The notes under the pieces are model-generated. The model saw only the letters and a program-made list of their open reading frames with translations. It did not search any database and had not been told where the DNA came from. From Georgenia_B sunbinii (GTDB lineage Bacteria > Actinomycetota > Actinomycetes > Actinomycetales > Actinomycetaceae): DNA of 64,000 nucleotides. Position 1 is the first letter of the stretch. Every line of letters begins with the position of its first letter. Positions 1 through 9,029 of this stretch are shown one piece after another. The stretch lies in assembly GCF_036421855.1 (NCBI RefSeq), contig NZ_JAZGOK010000002.1; one strand, 5' to 3'. The position numbers and the translations under genes are program-made.

Positions 1-1
1 C

Positions 2-1060
2 GAGAGCCTCACGCTCGCCGGGCCCGACGGCCAGCGGTACCAGCTCCGCCTCGACGACGCCCTGCGGGCCGCGGTCCGCCGCGACCGTCCGCAGATGGAG
101 CAGATCCGCGCCGGCCAGGCACCGCTGCGCCCCAAGGACATCCAGGCCCGCATCCGGGCCGGCGCCACCGCCGCGGAGGTGGCCCACGAGGCCGGCCTGC
201 CGATCGAGCACGTCCAGCGCTACGAGGGCCCGGTCGTGGCCGAGCGGCAGTGGGTCACCGAGCAGGCACGCCGCTTCACCATCGGCCACGGCGGGGACGC
301 CCCGCTGCTCGGGGACCTCGTCGTCGACCGGCTCGCCACCAGGGAGGTCGACCACCAGCGGATCGAGTGGGACGCCGTGCGTGGCAGCGACCGCACCTGG
401 GTGCTCGTGCTGCGGTTCACCGCCGGCGATCGTGACCGCACCGCCCGGTGGCAGGTCGACCTCGGCTCGCGCAGCAGCGTCGCGCTCGACGACGAGAGCC
501 GCTGGCTCTCCGAGACCGAGGTGGCCCCCGCCCGGCCGGCGGCCCGCCGCCACCTGTCCCCGGTCCGGCCCTACGACGTCGAGGCCGACGGTGACGTCGG
601 CCCGGCCATCGCGGCGGTCGACGCCGACCTCGCCCACGACTCCGGCGACGACGACCACGCCTTCGGGGACCTGCCCGCGGCAAGCACCGACGACCTGCTC
701 GCCGAGCTGCGCGCCAACCGCGGCACCCGCCACGACGTCGAGGATGCCCTGCCCGAGGACGACCCGCTGACGCTGTGGGACATGCCCCCCGCGGCGCACC
801 CCCCGGCGTCGCGGAGCCACGAGGCCACCGATGCCCACGTCTTCCCGCTGCCCCGCGGGGCGCGTCCCATCACCGCGGAGACTCCCGCCGCCGAGCCGGC
901 GAAGCCCACCGAGCCCGCAGCGCCGGCCGAACCGACGCCCCCGGCGGCCGAGCGCTCCGGGGCCGGTGAGGAGCCCAGCAAGCGCCGCCGCACCTCACGC
1001 TCGCGCCGCGCGAGCGTGCCGAGCTGGGACGAGATCGTCTTCGGGGCCAAGCCGGACTGA
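2..1060 (+). CDS. sepH: Septation protein SepH (5' end outside window)
   Basis: SepH (DUF3071) binds FtsZ and stimulates its assembly at the actinobacterial division septum. The frame is open from base 2 without a start codon, so the N-terminus lies outside the window; the visible start matches the family's N-terminal segment (DALRAAVRRDRPQMEQI). Next come the conserved helix-turn-helix-like region (RIRAGATAAEVAHEAGLP) and EGPVVAERQWV, then a long Pro/Ala/Asp/Glu-rich disordered tail and a basic stretch (SKRRRTSRSRRAS) before the C-terminal DEIVFGAKPD. This layout, with ordered N-terminus and disordered C-terminus, is typical of SepH. The gene converges on tdk with only 15 bases between stop codons. 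Identification is confident; only a small N-terminal part appears to be missing. Confidence 0.93.
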   Translation, partial: ESLTLAGPDGQRYQLRLDDALRAAVRRDRPQMEQIRAGQAPLRPKDIQARIRAGATAAEVAHEAGLPIEHVQRYEGPVVAERQWVTEQARRFTIGHGGDAPLLGDLVVDRLATREVDHQRIEWDAVRGSDRTWVLVLRFTAGDRDRTARWQVDLGSRSSVALDDESRWLSETEVAPARPAARRHLSPVRPYDVEADGDVGPAIAAVDADLAHDSGDDDHAFGDLPAASTDDLLAELRANRGTRHDVEDALPEDDPLTLWDMPPAAHPPASRSHEATDAHVFPLPRGARPITAETPAAEPAKPTEPAAPAEPTPPAAERSGAGEEPSKRRRTSRSRRASVPSWDEIVFGAKPD

Positions 1061-1075
1061 CCGGCGCCGGGCCGT

Positions 1076-1732
1076 TCAGCCCAGCAGGGTCGACGGGCTG
1101 AGGGCGGGAGCTGCGGTGCTGGCCGCCGTCATCTCACGACGGTGGTGGCGCCGGCACAGCACCTCGTACCCGGAAACGCCTGGGTCGGCGTCGGCGTCGG
1201 CGCCGACCGTGTCGCCGATGACGATCTGCTCACCGGTGGTCACCATCCGGCCGTCCTGCGTCCGCGCGTTGTGGGTCGCGCGCTGCCCGCACCAGCACAG
1301 CGCTTCCACCTGCAGCCGCTCGATCCGGTCAGCGAGCTCGACCAGCCGGGCGGAGCCGGGGAACAGCTGGGTGCGGAAGTCGGTGGCGATACCGAAGGCG
1401 TAGACGTCGATCGCCATGTCGTCGACGATCCGGGCGAGCTGCTCGACCTGTGCCGCCGAGTAGAACTGCGCCTCGTCGCACACGAGGTAGTCGACCCGTT
1501 CGCCGTGGGTGCGGCGCCGGACGACCTCCTGCCAGAAGTCGGTCTCCGCGGTCGCCTCGACCGCCGGCACCGCGAGCCCCAGCCGGGAGGACAGCCGGCC
1601 GCTGCCGGCACGGTCGTCGCGGCTGAAGATGATGCCGGCGAGGCTTCGACGGCGGTGGTTGTAGTCGGTCTGCAGCGCGAGCGTCGACTTCCCGGAGTCC
1701 ATCGTGCCGAAGAAGAAGACGAGCTCGGCCAC
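1076..1732 (-). CDS. tdk: Thymidine kinase (type II)
   Basis: Phosphorylates thymidine to dTMP in the cytosolic pyrimidine salvage pathway. The 218-residue protein starts directly with the P-loop (GTMDSGKST, residues 9-17), has the DEAQFY motif of the type II family, and carries a Cys pair (CWCGQRAT) plus a later Cys (LCRRHHRR) that fit the zinc-binding lasso domain. Length is normal for the family. The start lies 1 base after the stop of the upstream phosphodiesterase-like gene, so tdk is probably the last gene of a minus-strand operon running from about 6183. That makes coupled translation likely. Confidence 0.95.
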   Translation of the reverse strand: MAELVFFFGTMDSGKSTLALQTDYNHRRRSLAGIIFSRDDRAGSGRLSSRLGLAVPAVEATAETDFWQEVVRRRTHGERVDYLVCDEAQFYSAAQVEQLARIVDDMAIDVYAFGIATDFRTQLFPGSARLVELADRIERLQVEALCWCGQRATHNARTQDGRMVTTGEQIVIGDTVGADADADPGVSGYEVLCRRHHRREMTAASTAAPALSPSTLLG

Positions 1733-1733
1733 C

Positions 1734-2906
1734 TCAGACCACCAGCCGCAGCAGCGGGATCTCGAGCTCCTGCGGCGTCAGCGAGCCGTGCACCCCGACG
1801 AGTGCGATCGACGCCGCCGTCTGCGTCCGTGAGTCCACGACGGCACGGGAGCCGCGAGCCGCGACGACGACGTCGCCCACGGTGGCGCGGTGGCGCTCGC
1901 TCAGCGGGCCGAAGAGACCAAAGGCCTCGGCCTCCTCGCGCAGCAGCACCCAGGCGCTGTCCTCGAGGACGTCACGCCACCGGGCGGCGACCGCCTCGGC
2001 GCGCCCTGGCAGCGTGTGGACGTGAGACGCCCTGGGCTCGCCGGCGACGAGCGTGACGTCGCGGGCGAGCTCGGGCACCTCGGCAACGTCGACGCGCGAG
2101 TCGGCGGCGAGGTCGATCATGCCGTGGTCGGCGGTCACGAGCAGCAGCGTGCCGCGCGGCAGCCGGCTCGCCAGCCGGGAGAGCTCGGCGTCGACCAGCT
2201 CGACGGCCTCGCCCCACGCGGACGAGCCCCAGCCCTGCTGGTGGCCGACCTTGTCGACGTCGCCCCAGTACAGGTAGACGAGGTCGGTGTCGGCGCCGCG
2301 CAGCAGCTCGCAGGTCGCGTCGACGCGGTCGGCGAGCGAGTCCCCCGCGACGAACCGTGGGCCGCGCAGCGCCGCCTCGGTCAGGCCCGAGCCGATGAAC
2401 CGGCTGGGCCCGACGCTGGTGACCCGCCGGCCCCACGACTCCACACCGAGCTGCTCGACGAGGGTGTCGGCCGGCTGCCAGTCCCGTGGCGCGACGGTGG
2501 CGTCCTCCCAGCTGACCAGGTTGAGCAGCCGGCCGTCGGCGGGGTTGCGCACGCTGTAGCCGAGCATCCCGGTCTGCCCGGGGACGCAGCCGGTGCCGAA
2601 CATGGTGAGGCTGGCGGCTGTGGTCGACGGGTAGCCGCTGGTGAGGGTGAGCGAGTCGGGCCGCAGGCCGCGCAGGAACGGCGCGTGCCCACCGCGCTGG
2701 GCGAGCAGCTGGGCGCCGAGGCCGTCGATGAGCACCACGCAGGCCTTGCGGGCGCGCGGCAGCCCGAGCAGCTCACGGTCCGCGGCCGAGGACCGCCCGT
2801 GGCTGGTGGTCGGGGCACCGACGGCGTCGAGTGCGGCCGGCATGACGGCCCGCAGCGAGGCGCCGTCGTAGTCGGGCAGCCGAAAGTCGGCCGGCAGCTC
2901 GGTCAC
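1734..2906 (-). CDS. Alkaline phosphatase family / nucleotide pyrophosphatase-like protein
   Basis: About 390 residues of the type I phosphodiesterase/nucleotide pyrophosphatase superfamily, which hydrolyses phosphodiester or phosphate-ester bonds with two metal ions. Visible: first metal Asp in CVVLIDGLGAQLL, nucleophile Thr in GYPSTTAASLT, the VYLYWGDVDKVGHQQG block and the late metal ligands in VTADHGMID. No signal peptide or membrane segment is obvious, so it may be cytosolic. The frame stays open far upstream, but the GTG at 2906 overlaps the stop of the DUF5998 gene in a GTGA junction, which I took as the start. The natural substrate is unknown; a homologue stands in the same neighbourhood in other actinobacteria. 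Confidence 0.85.
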   Translation of the reverse strand: MTELPADFRLPDYDGASLRAVMPAALDAVGAPTTSHGRSSAADRELLGLPRARKACVVLIDGLGAQLLAQRGGHAPFLRGLRPDSLTLTSGYPSTTAASLTMFGTGCVPGQTGMLGYSVRNPADGRLLNLVSWEDATVAPRDWQPADTLVEQLGVESWGRRVTSVGPSRFIGSGLTEAALRGPRFVAGDSLADRVDATCELLRGADTDLVYLYWGDVDKVGHQQGWGSSAWGEAVELVDAELSRLASRLPRGTLLLVTADHGMIDLAADSRVDVAEVPELARDVTLVAGEPRASHVHTLPGRAEAVAARWRDVLEDSAWVLLREEAEAFGLFGPLSERHRATVGDVVVAARGSRAVVDSRTQTAASIALVGVHGSLTPQELEIPLLRLVV

Positions 2907-3472
2907 TGAGCCGACACCGTGGCGGCTGACAGCTCCCGGGCGAAGGCCAGCGCCTTGTCGAGGGCGTCGGCGCCCTCGGCCTGGGCACTGATCCGCATGA
3001 CGACGTCCTCGGGGGTGAGGAAGCCGGTGTAGCCGTGGTCGGCGTCGCAGTCGGGGTCGCCGCAGCTGGCCGGCGCGATCTCGACCTGCTGGGCGCCGCC
3101 CCAGGTGACCGCGATGGTCAGCTCCTCGACCTGGATCCCGCCGTGCGTCTCGGCTGGGTCGCTGACGCCGTGGGTGAGCGCGACGGACGCGATGCGGTGC
3201 AGCGGCACCGCCTCGGTGGTCGCCGCCGCGGTGGGGATGTCGTCGGTCGGCACGTCGTCGACGTGCGCCATCACCAGCCGGGTGGGGGTGAGTGCGAGCG
3301 CGGTCAGGTGCCGGCGGACCTCGCGTGAGTCGAAGGTGGTCTCCGGGTGCACGAGGTAGGCGCGGACCTCCTCGCCGGCGAGTGCGACGTCGAGCACCCC
3401 GGAGACGAGCGTCGGGTAGTACCCGGCGCGATCGAGGTCGGCACGCAGCCGCTGTTGCAGGTCGGAGCTCAT
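2903..3472 (-). CDS. DUF5998 family protein
   Basis: A conserved actinobacterial protein of unknown function, about 189 residues, soluble in appearance. Recognisable features are LRADLDRAGYYPTLVSGVLDVALAGE near the start broken by family-typical acidic turns, a VMAHVDDVP-like segment (here LVMAHVDDVP), and a Cys pair in SCGDPDCDADHGYTGF that could bind a metal. I chose ATG 3472 because it overlaps the upstream stop as ATGA; a GTG five codons earlier (3487) is possible. Both flanking genes overlap it by 4 bases, so it is translationally coupled inside the minus-strand operon from the acyl-CoA-ligase fusion to tdk. Confidence 0.82.
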   Translation of the reverse strand: MSSDLQQRLRADLDRAGYYPTLVSGVLDVALAGEEVRAYLVHPETTFDSREVRRHLTALALTPTRLVMAHVDDVPTDDIPTAAATTEAVPLHRIASVALTHGVSDPAETHGGIQVEELTIAVTWGGAQQVEIAPASCGDPDCDADHGYTGFLTPEDVVMRISAQAEGADALDKALAFARELSAATVSAQ

Positions 3473-6183
3473 GTTGCGGTTCGCCACGGCTCCATCTTGG
3501 CACCACCGGCGACCATTCCCGGCAGCACGCGTCGGCCGGAGTCGGTCCGGCCCGGTGACGCGACGTCGACGGTGGCCGCGAGAACGGCGGCACCGCGCCG
3601 CCCGACGAGCACCGGGTTGAGCACGACCCGGCTCACCTCCGGCAGGTCGTCGGTGAGCACCGACACTCGCGCGACGACGTTCTCCAGCGCCCGGGTGTCG
3701 AGCACCGGCAGGCCGCGGTGGCCGAACAACCGTGGGGCGGCGCGCGGTGCGCGGATCATCTCGGCCACGTCGACGTCGGTCAGCGGCGGGATCCGGTAGG
3801 AGACGTCACCGAGCAGCTCGACGGCGTCTCCCCCGAGCCCGAAAGACACCACCGGGCCGTAGAGCTCGTCCTCGTTGCCGCGGACGACGCATGCGACGCC
3901 CGCTGGTGCCATCCGCTGCACCTCGAAGCCGGCCCCGGTCCGCGCGACCTGCTCGAGGTCGTGGGTCATGCCGGCGACCGCGGCCCGCACCTCGGCAGCG
4001 GTCCGCAGGTCGAGCCGCACCCCGCCGAGGTCCGCGCGGTGGCGCAGCACCTCGTCGCGGGTCTTGAGCGCGACCGGCCAGCCGAGCTGCTCGGCGGCAG
4101 CGACGGCCTCGTCGGCGTCGGCGACCGGGACAGCCGGCAGCACGCTGAGGCCGTAGCAGCCGAGGAGCTGCTCGGTGAGCTCGGCCGGCAGCCGGGTGTG
4201 CTCGCCGGCCGCGAGGCCACGGACGTACGGTGCCAGCAGCTCGCGGGCGCGCGCCGGCGCGATGCCGCTGGGATCGACGAGCGTGCCGCGGTCCGCCTCG
4301 CGCCACCGGACGTGACCGACCGCACCGGCGAGCGAGGCGACGGCGTCGGCCGGGGTCGCGTAGGCGGGCACCGTGCGCCCGTCGGCAGTGAGCTCGGCGG
4401 TGAGGCCGAGCAGGTCATCGACGGCGGCGAGCACCGGGCGGTCCAGGCCGGCAGCCTCCCCTGCCACGGTGTGCCACACGTCCGGTGCAGGGTCACCGAG
4501 CGGCGGGTGGTGCAGCACGATGAGCGCGTCCCACGCGTCGTCGCGCGCCAGCGACTGCAGCGCCCGGCGGTAGTCGTCGCCGGACGCGGTCGGTGCCAGC
4601 GCCGTCAGCCCGTCGACCGGCTGCAGCCCACGCGCGCGTGCCTCACCGCCGACGATCGCCACCAGCGCGGCAGAGTTCCCGGTGATCGCCACGCGCGGGC
4701 CGCGGGGCAGCGGCTGGGAGGCGAACAGCTGGGCGAGGTCGAGCATCTCCTGGCGGCCGGTCGCCCGGATGACGCCGGCCTGGTCGAACATCTGGGCCAG
4801 CGCGCGGTGCGGCTCGCGGGTCCGGCGCACCGAGTGCCCGGGGGGCGCGAGCTGGCCGGTCTGGCCGCTGACGACGGCGATGAGCGGGACCCTGGCGCTC
4901 AGCCGGCGCGCGATTCGGGAGAACTTGCGGGGGTTGCCGATCGACTCGAGATTGACGGCGGCGACCTTGACCTCCGGGTCGTCGCGCCAGGCCTGCATGG
5001 CGTCGTTGCCCGAGACGTCGGCGCGGTTGCCGGCGGAGATGAAGTTACGCAGCCCGATGCCGCGAGCCTGCACAGCGGCGAGCAGTCCGCTGCCCATGGC
5101 GGCGGACTGGCAGAACAGCCCGAGGCCGCCGTCGGCGACGCCGGGCCGCAGCGTCGCGTCGAGCCGGCTCTGGCTACCGTGCGCGATGAGCCCGTAGGAC
5201 GCCGGACCGAGCAGCCGCATGCCGGCGGCCCGGGTGCGACGCACCAGCTCCTGCTGCCGTGCGAGGCCGTCGTCGCCGGCCTCGGCGAACCCGCCGGAGA
5301 GCACGATGACGGCGTGGACGTCGAGCCGCTCGAGGCGCCCGACGGCGTCGATGACGGCGTCAGGGTCACCGCCGAGCACGGCGAGGTCGGCGCTGCCCGG
5401 GACGATGTCCTCGAGCGAGTCGTGGACCTGGGCGCCCGGCAGCGTCGCGGGTGCCAGGCCCACCGCATGGACCTGCCCGTGGAACGTGCCGGCGGTGATC
5501 GTCTCGGCGGCGCGTTGCGCGTACACCTGCCAGTCACCGCCCAGGCCGACGACCACCACCGAGCCGGCGGCGAGCAGCGCCCGCATGCTCGAGGACTCGG
5601 CGTGCTGCTCGCGCTCGGCCATCACCGCCCAGGACCGGCCGGTCTCCTCGATGTCGAACTCGACCCGGAGCACGCCGTCGTCCATCTGCTGGGCCACGTC
5701 GTAGCCGGCGTCGCGGAACACGTTGATCATCCGGGCGTTCGCGGGCAGCACGTCGGCCGCGAAGCGCACCACGCCACGTTCCCGGCCGGCCGCGGCGAGG
5801 TGCTCGAGGAGCACCGAGCCCACGCCGCGCCCGTGCTCGGAGTCGGCGACGTAGAACGCCACCTCGGCGGTCTCCGGCTCGTACCGGTCGTAGCGGCCGA
5901 CGGCGACGATGTCCTCGCCGTCGGTGAGCACCAGGCCCACCCGGTCGTCATGGTCGACGTGGGTGAAGCGGTGCAGGTCGCGCTCGCTCAACCGTGCCAT
6001 CGGGGCGAAGAACCGGTAGTACTGCGACGTGGTGGACTGCCGCTGGTGCATCGCCTGCAGCGCGTCGGCGTCCGAGGGGAGGATGGGACGGATGTGCATG
6101 GTGAGCCCGTCGCGCAGCACGACGTCGGCCTCCCAGTGCCCCGGGTAGGCCGGTCCGGTCGAGCCCTCGCCCTCCACGCTCAC
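3469..6183 (-). CDS. GNAT acetyltransferase / ADP-forming acyl-CoA ligase-like fusion (Pat/PatZ type)
   Basis: A 904-residue fusion. Residues about 27-170 form a GNAT domain (GRGVGSVLLEHL acetyl-CoA loop). Then follow a CoA-binding Rossmann domain (about 200-320; VVVVGLGGDWQVY), a succinyl-CoA-ligase-like flavodoxin region (about 350-480), and a C-terminal ATP-grasp domain from about 660. The order GNAT first, then NDP-forming acyl-CoA synthetase, is that of actinobacterial protein lysine acetyltransferases related to PatZ/Pka, which acetylate and inactivate acyl-CoA synthetases. Whether the ligase half is catalytic or only a sensor cannot be read from sequence alone. Start is GTG 6183, six bases after a TAGGCT hexamer, suggesting a leaderless mRNA diverging from parC. 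Confidence 0.88.
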   Translation of the reverse strand: MSVEGEGSTGPAYPGHWEADVVLRDGLTMHIRPILPSDADALQAMHQRQSTTSQYYRFFAPMARLSERDLHRFTHVDHDDRVGLVLTDGEDIVAVGRYDRYEPETAEVAFYVADSEHGRGVGSVLLEHLAAAGRERGVVRFAADVLPANARMINVFRDAGYDVAQQMDDGVLRVEFDIEETGRSWAVMAEREQHAESSSMRALLAAGSVVVVGLGGDWQVYAQRAAETITAGTFHGQVHAVGLAPATLPGAQVHDSLEDIVPGSADLAVLGGDPDAVIDAVGRLERLDVHAVIVLSGGFAEAGDDGLARQQELVRRTRAAGMRLLGPASYGLIAHGSQSRLDATLRPGVADGGLGLFCQSAAMGSGLLAAVQARGIGLRNFISAGNRADVSGNDAMQAWRDDPEVKVAAVNLESIGNPRKFSRIARRLSARVPLIAVVSGQTGQLAPPGHSVRRTREPHRALAQMFDQAGVIRATGRQEMLDLAQLFASQPLPRGPRVAITGNSAALVAIVGGEARARGLQPVDGLTALAPTASGDDYRRALQSLARDDAWDALIVLHHPPLGDPAPDVWHTVAGEAAGLDRPVLAAVDDLLGLTAELTADGRTVPAYATPADAVASLAGAVGHVRWREADRGTLVDPSGIAPARARELLAPYVRGLAAGEHTRLPAELTEQLLGCYGLSVLPAVPVADADEAVAAAEQLGWPVALKTRDEVLRHRADLGGVRLDLRTAAEVRAAVAGMTHDLEQVARTGAGFEVQRMAPAGVACVVRGNEDELYGPVVSFGLGGDAVELLGDVSYRIPPLTDVDVAEMIRAPRAAPRLFGHRGLPVLDTRALENVVARVSVLTDDLPEVSRVVLNPVLVGRRGAAVLAATVDVASPGRTDSGRRVLPGMVAGGAKMEPWRTAT

Positions 6184-6189
6184 TCCCCC

Positions 6190-6195
6190 AGCCTA
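6190..6195 (-). promoter_or_regulatory. Leaderless-type -10 hexamer of the GNAT/ligase fusion gene
   Basis: TAGGCT on the minus strand, then six bases, then the GTG start at 6183. No Shine-Dalgarno sequence lies between. Confidence 0.5.
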
Positions 6196-6303
6196 GTTGC
6201 CCGTCGCTCCCGTGCTCCGGCGCGGCCCGCTCCACCGCGGCGTCCCGGACCGTGATGTCCGCCCGCATGGCGGGTTGGGCACGGCGACGGCGGCTCGCCG
6301 GGT

Positions 6304-6309
6304 GACAAT
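6304..6309 (+). promoter_or_regulatory. Candidate leaderless -10 hexamer of parC
   Basis: GACAAT, six bases before ATG 6316. It differs from TANNNT at the first position but has the same spacing as the other leaderless starts of this window. Confidence 0.35.
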
Positions 6310-6315
6310 GGCGCC

Positions 6316-8783
6316 ATGGCCAGAGGCACCACCCCCGCACCGCAGACCGAGCACATCGTCGACATCGACGTCTCCACCGAGATGGAGGGCTCGTTCCTCG
6401 AGTACGCCTACTCGGTCATCTACTCCCGAGCGCTGCCCGACGCGCGTGACGGCCTCAAGCCGGTCCAGCGCCGGATCCTGTTCCAGATGGACCAGATGGG
6501 CCTGCGCCCCGACCGCGGCCACGTGAAGTCCGCGCGCGTCGTCGGCGACGTCATGGGCAAGCTCCACCCGCACGGCGACACCGCCATCTACGACGCGCTC
6601 GTGCGGATGGCGCAGGACTTCTCGCTGCGGGTGCCGCTCGTCGACGGCCACGGCAACTTCGGCTCGCTCGACGACGGCCCCGCCGCGCCGCGGTACACCG
6701 AGGCCCGGCTGGCCGCGCCGGCGCTGCTGATGACGGCCGGGCTCGACGAGGACGTCGTCGACTTCGTGCCGAACTACGACAACCAGCTGCAGCAGCCCGA
6801 CGTACTGCCGGCGGCGATGCCCAACCTGCTGGTCAACGGTGCCTCCGGGATCGCCGTCGGGATGGCCACGAACATGGCGCCGCACAACCTCGTCGAGGTC
6901 ATCGCGGCGGCCCGCCACCTCATCGCCAACCCCGAGGCGGACCTCGCCGAGCTCATGCGGTTCGTGCCCGGCCCGGACCTGCCCACCGGCGGCAAGATCG
7001 TCGGCCTCGACGGCATCCGCGACGCCTACGCCACCGGCCGCGGCTCGTTCCGCACCCGGGCGACGACACACCTGGAGAACGTCACCGCGCGCCGCCGCGC
7101 GATCGTCGTCACCGAGCTGCCCTACCTCGTCGGCCCGGAGAAGGTCATCGAGAAGATCAAGGAGGCGGTCCAGGCCAAGAAGGTCCAGGGGATCACCCGG
7201 GTCGACGACTTCACCGACCGGTCGCACGGCCTGCGGCTCGTCATCGAGGTGAAGAACGCGTTCAACCCCGAGGCGGTGCTCGAGCAGCTCTTCCGGTACA
7301 CCCCGATGGAGGACTCCTTCGGGATCAACAACGTCGCGCTCGTCGACGGCCAGCCCCGCACCCTCGGGCTGCGCGAGCTGCTCGTCGTCTACGTCGAGCA
7401 CCGGATCAGCGTGGTGGGGGGGGGGGGGGGGGGCGCCGGCGCACCGCGGACCGGTTGGCCAAGCGGCGGGCCCGCCTGCACCTCGTCGAGGGGCTGCTGC
7501 TCGCCATCGCGGACATCGACGAGGTCATCGCCGTCATCCGCAGCTCCGACGACGCCGACGCCGCCCGTGAGCGGCTCCGGGTGATCTTCGAGCTGTCCCA
7601 GCTGCAGGCGGACTACATCCTCGAGCTCCGGCTGCGCCGGCTGACGAAGTTCTCCCGGATCGAGCTCGAGGGCGAGCGCGACGAGCTGGCCCGTGAGATC
7701 GAGGCCCTCGCGGCGATGCTCGCCGACGAGACGCTGCTGCGCACCGCGGTCTCCGACGAGCTCGCCGCGGTGGCGGCCGAGCACGGCACCCCGCGCCGCA
7801 CCGTGCTGCTCGAGCACGCCGGCGGACCGGCGACCAGCGCGGCCACCGGCCGCGCGGCGTCCACCGCGATGCCGCTCGAGGTACCGGACGAGCCGTGCTG
7901 GGTGCTGCTCTCGGGCACCGGGCTCGTCGCCCGCGCCGCCGACGAGCCCTCCCGGCACGGGCCGCGCACCGCCCACGACGCGATCGTCTCCGCCATCCCG
8001 GCGACCACCCGCAGCGCCGTCGGCGTGGTGCTCAGCAGCGGCCGCTGCGTGCGGCTCGACGTGCTCGACGTCCCTTCCCTGCCGCCCACCGACAGCGCAC
8101 CCGGGCTCGCCGGCGGCGCCCCGCTCGCCGAGCTGGTGCCCCCGGAGCGCGGTGAGCGGGTCGTCGCCCTGGTCCGGCTCGACGACGACGCCCCGCCGGT
8201 GGCGCTGGCCACCGCCCGCGGCACGGTCAAGCGGGTCGGCCCGGGTGACCGCCCCGGCAACCGGGACAGCTGGGAACTCATCTCCCTCAAGGACGGCGAC
8301 GCCGTCGTCGGTGCGGCCCACGCCACCGATGACCACCGTCTCGTGCTGGTGAGCAACGACACCTCGCTGCTGCACTTCGCCGCCGGGACCGTCCGGCCGC
8401 AGGGCCGCACCGCCGGCGGGATGGCCGGCATCAAGCTGTCGGCGGACGCCCAGGTGGTGGCCTTCAACGTCATCCACCCCGACGACGTCTCCCGCAGCTT
8501 CGTCGTCACCGTCGCCGGCTCCGCCGCGGCGCTGCCCGGCACCGTCCCCGGCAGCGCGAAGGTCACCCCCTTCGACCGCTACCCCGGCAAGGGACGCGCC
8601 ACCGGCGGCGTGCGCTCCCACCGCCTGCTGCGCGGCGAGGACACGCTCACCTCCGCATGGGTCGGTCTCGCCCCGATCCGGGCGACCGGTTCCGGCGGCC
8701 AGCCGGTCGACCTGCCGGAGGTCGACGAGCGCCGCGACGGCTCCGGCCGGCCCCTCGCCGCCCCCGTCGTAGCCATCGGCTGA
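6316..8783 (+). CDS. parC: Topoisomerase IV subunit A (ParC / GyrA family), frame broken by a poly-G run
   Basis: Cleaving subunit of a type IIA topoisomerase, partner of parE at 11121-13256, acting in chromosome decatenation. Visible: the quinolone-determining segment (GKLHPHGDTAIYD, T89 and D93 at the two classical positions), catalytic Tyr127 in PRYTEARL, the breakage-reunion and coiled-coil regions, then a C-terminal beta-pinwheel. The frame runs from ATG 6316 to Val367 and is then lost in a run of 18 G (7416-7433). From 7434 the protein resumes in another frame (RRRTADRLAKRRARLHLVEG) and continues to 8783. Removing 17 G restores one protein of 816 residues, the family's length. Because the gene should be essential, an assembly or read error is the first explanation. 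The parC/parE assignment over gyrA/gyrB rests on Streptomyces-like gene order near sigA and sepH. Confidence 0.88.
7416..7433 (+). repeat. Poly-G homopolymer (18 G) inside parC
   Basis: Eighteen consecutive G. The first completes the Val367 codon; the other 17 have no counterpart in the protein family and shift the frame. The sequence on either side joins perfectly as HRISVV + RRRTADRL when they are removed. No other homopolymer of this length was seen in the window. Confidence 0.95.
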
Positions 8784-8817
8784 CCCCCAAACTCGTCTCC
8801 CCACACCGCCCTCCATC

Positions 8818-8970
8818 ACCGACAGCGGGATTGTCCGCGACAGCCGACTTGTCACCGACAGCGGGATTGTCCCCGACAGCCGACTTGTCACCGACAGCCG
8901 ACTTGTCACCGACAGCCGACTTGTCGCCGACAGCGGGATTGTCCGCAGCGGTGGACAATCCCGCTCTCGG
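8818..8970 (+). repeat. 18-bp tandem array A (7 direct units plus 1 inverted unit)
   Basis: Seven uninterrupted 18-bp units at 8818-8943, each with the frame NCCGACAGC-NNNN-TTGTC. The four variable bases are either of the GGGA class or the CGAC class, in the order GGGA, CGAC, GGGA, CGAC, CGAC, CGAC, GGGA. After a 10-base gap an eighth unit lies inverted (8954-8970, one mismatch). The array fills the space between the convergent parC and GNAT genes and has no stop codon in several frames, which creates long spurious reading frames. Confidence 0.95.
8927..8970. terminator. Hairpin formed by the last direct and the inverted array-A units
   Basis: The last direct unit (8927-8943) can pair with the inverted unit (8954-8970): 17 positions with one mismatch around a 10-base loop. 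It sits between two convergent genes, where a bidirectional terminator would be expected. No U-run follows, so the role is inferred. Confidence 0.5.
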
Positions 8971-9029
8971 CGCTGAGGGCTGGGCGGGGCAGGCGAGAGG
9001 GCTGGACAGGCGGGAGGGCTGGGCGGGGG

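Noticed and set aside
6316..7584. A natural short ParC ending in a Gly-rich tail at 7584.
   Set aside because: The sequence after 7434 in the other frame is clearly the rest of ParC; the Gly run is just the translated poly-G.
8818..8970. The 18-bp arrays as coding sequence for a repeated hexapeptide (NPAVGD/KSAVGD-like).
   Set aside because: 18 is a multiple of 3 and the unit has no stop codon in several frames, so open frames arise automatically. No start codon, ribosome site or flanking coding signal supports translation.
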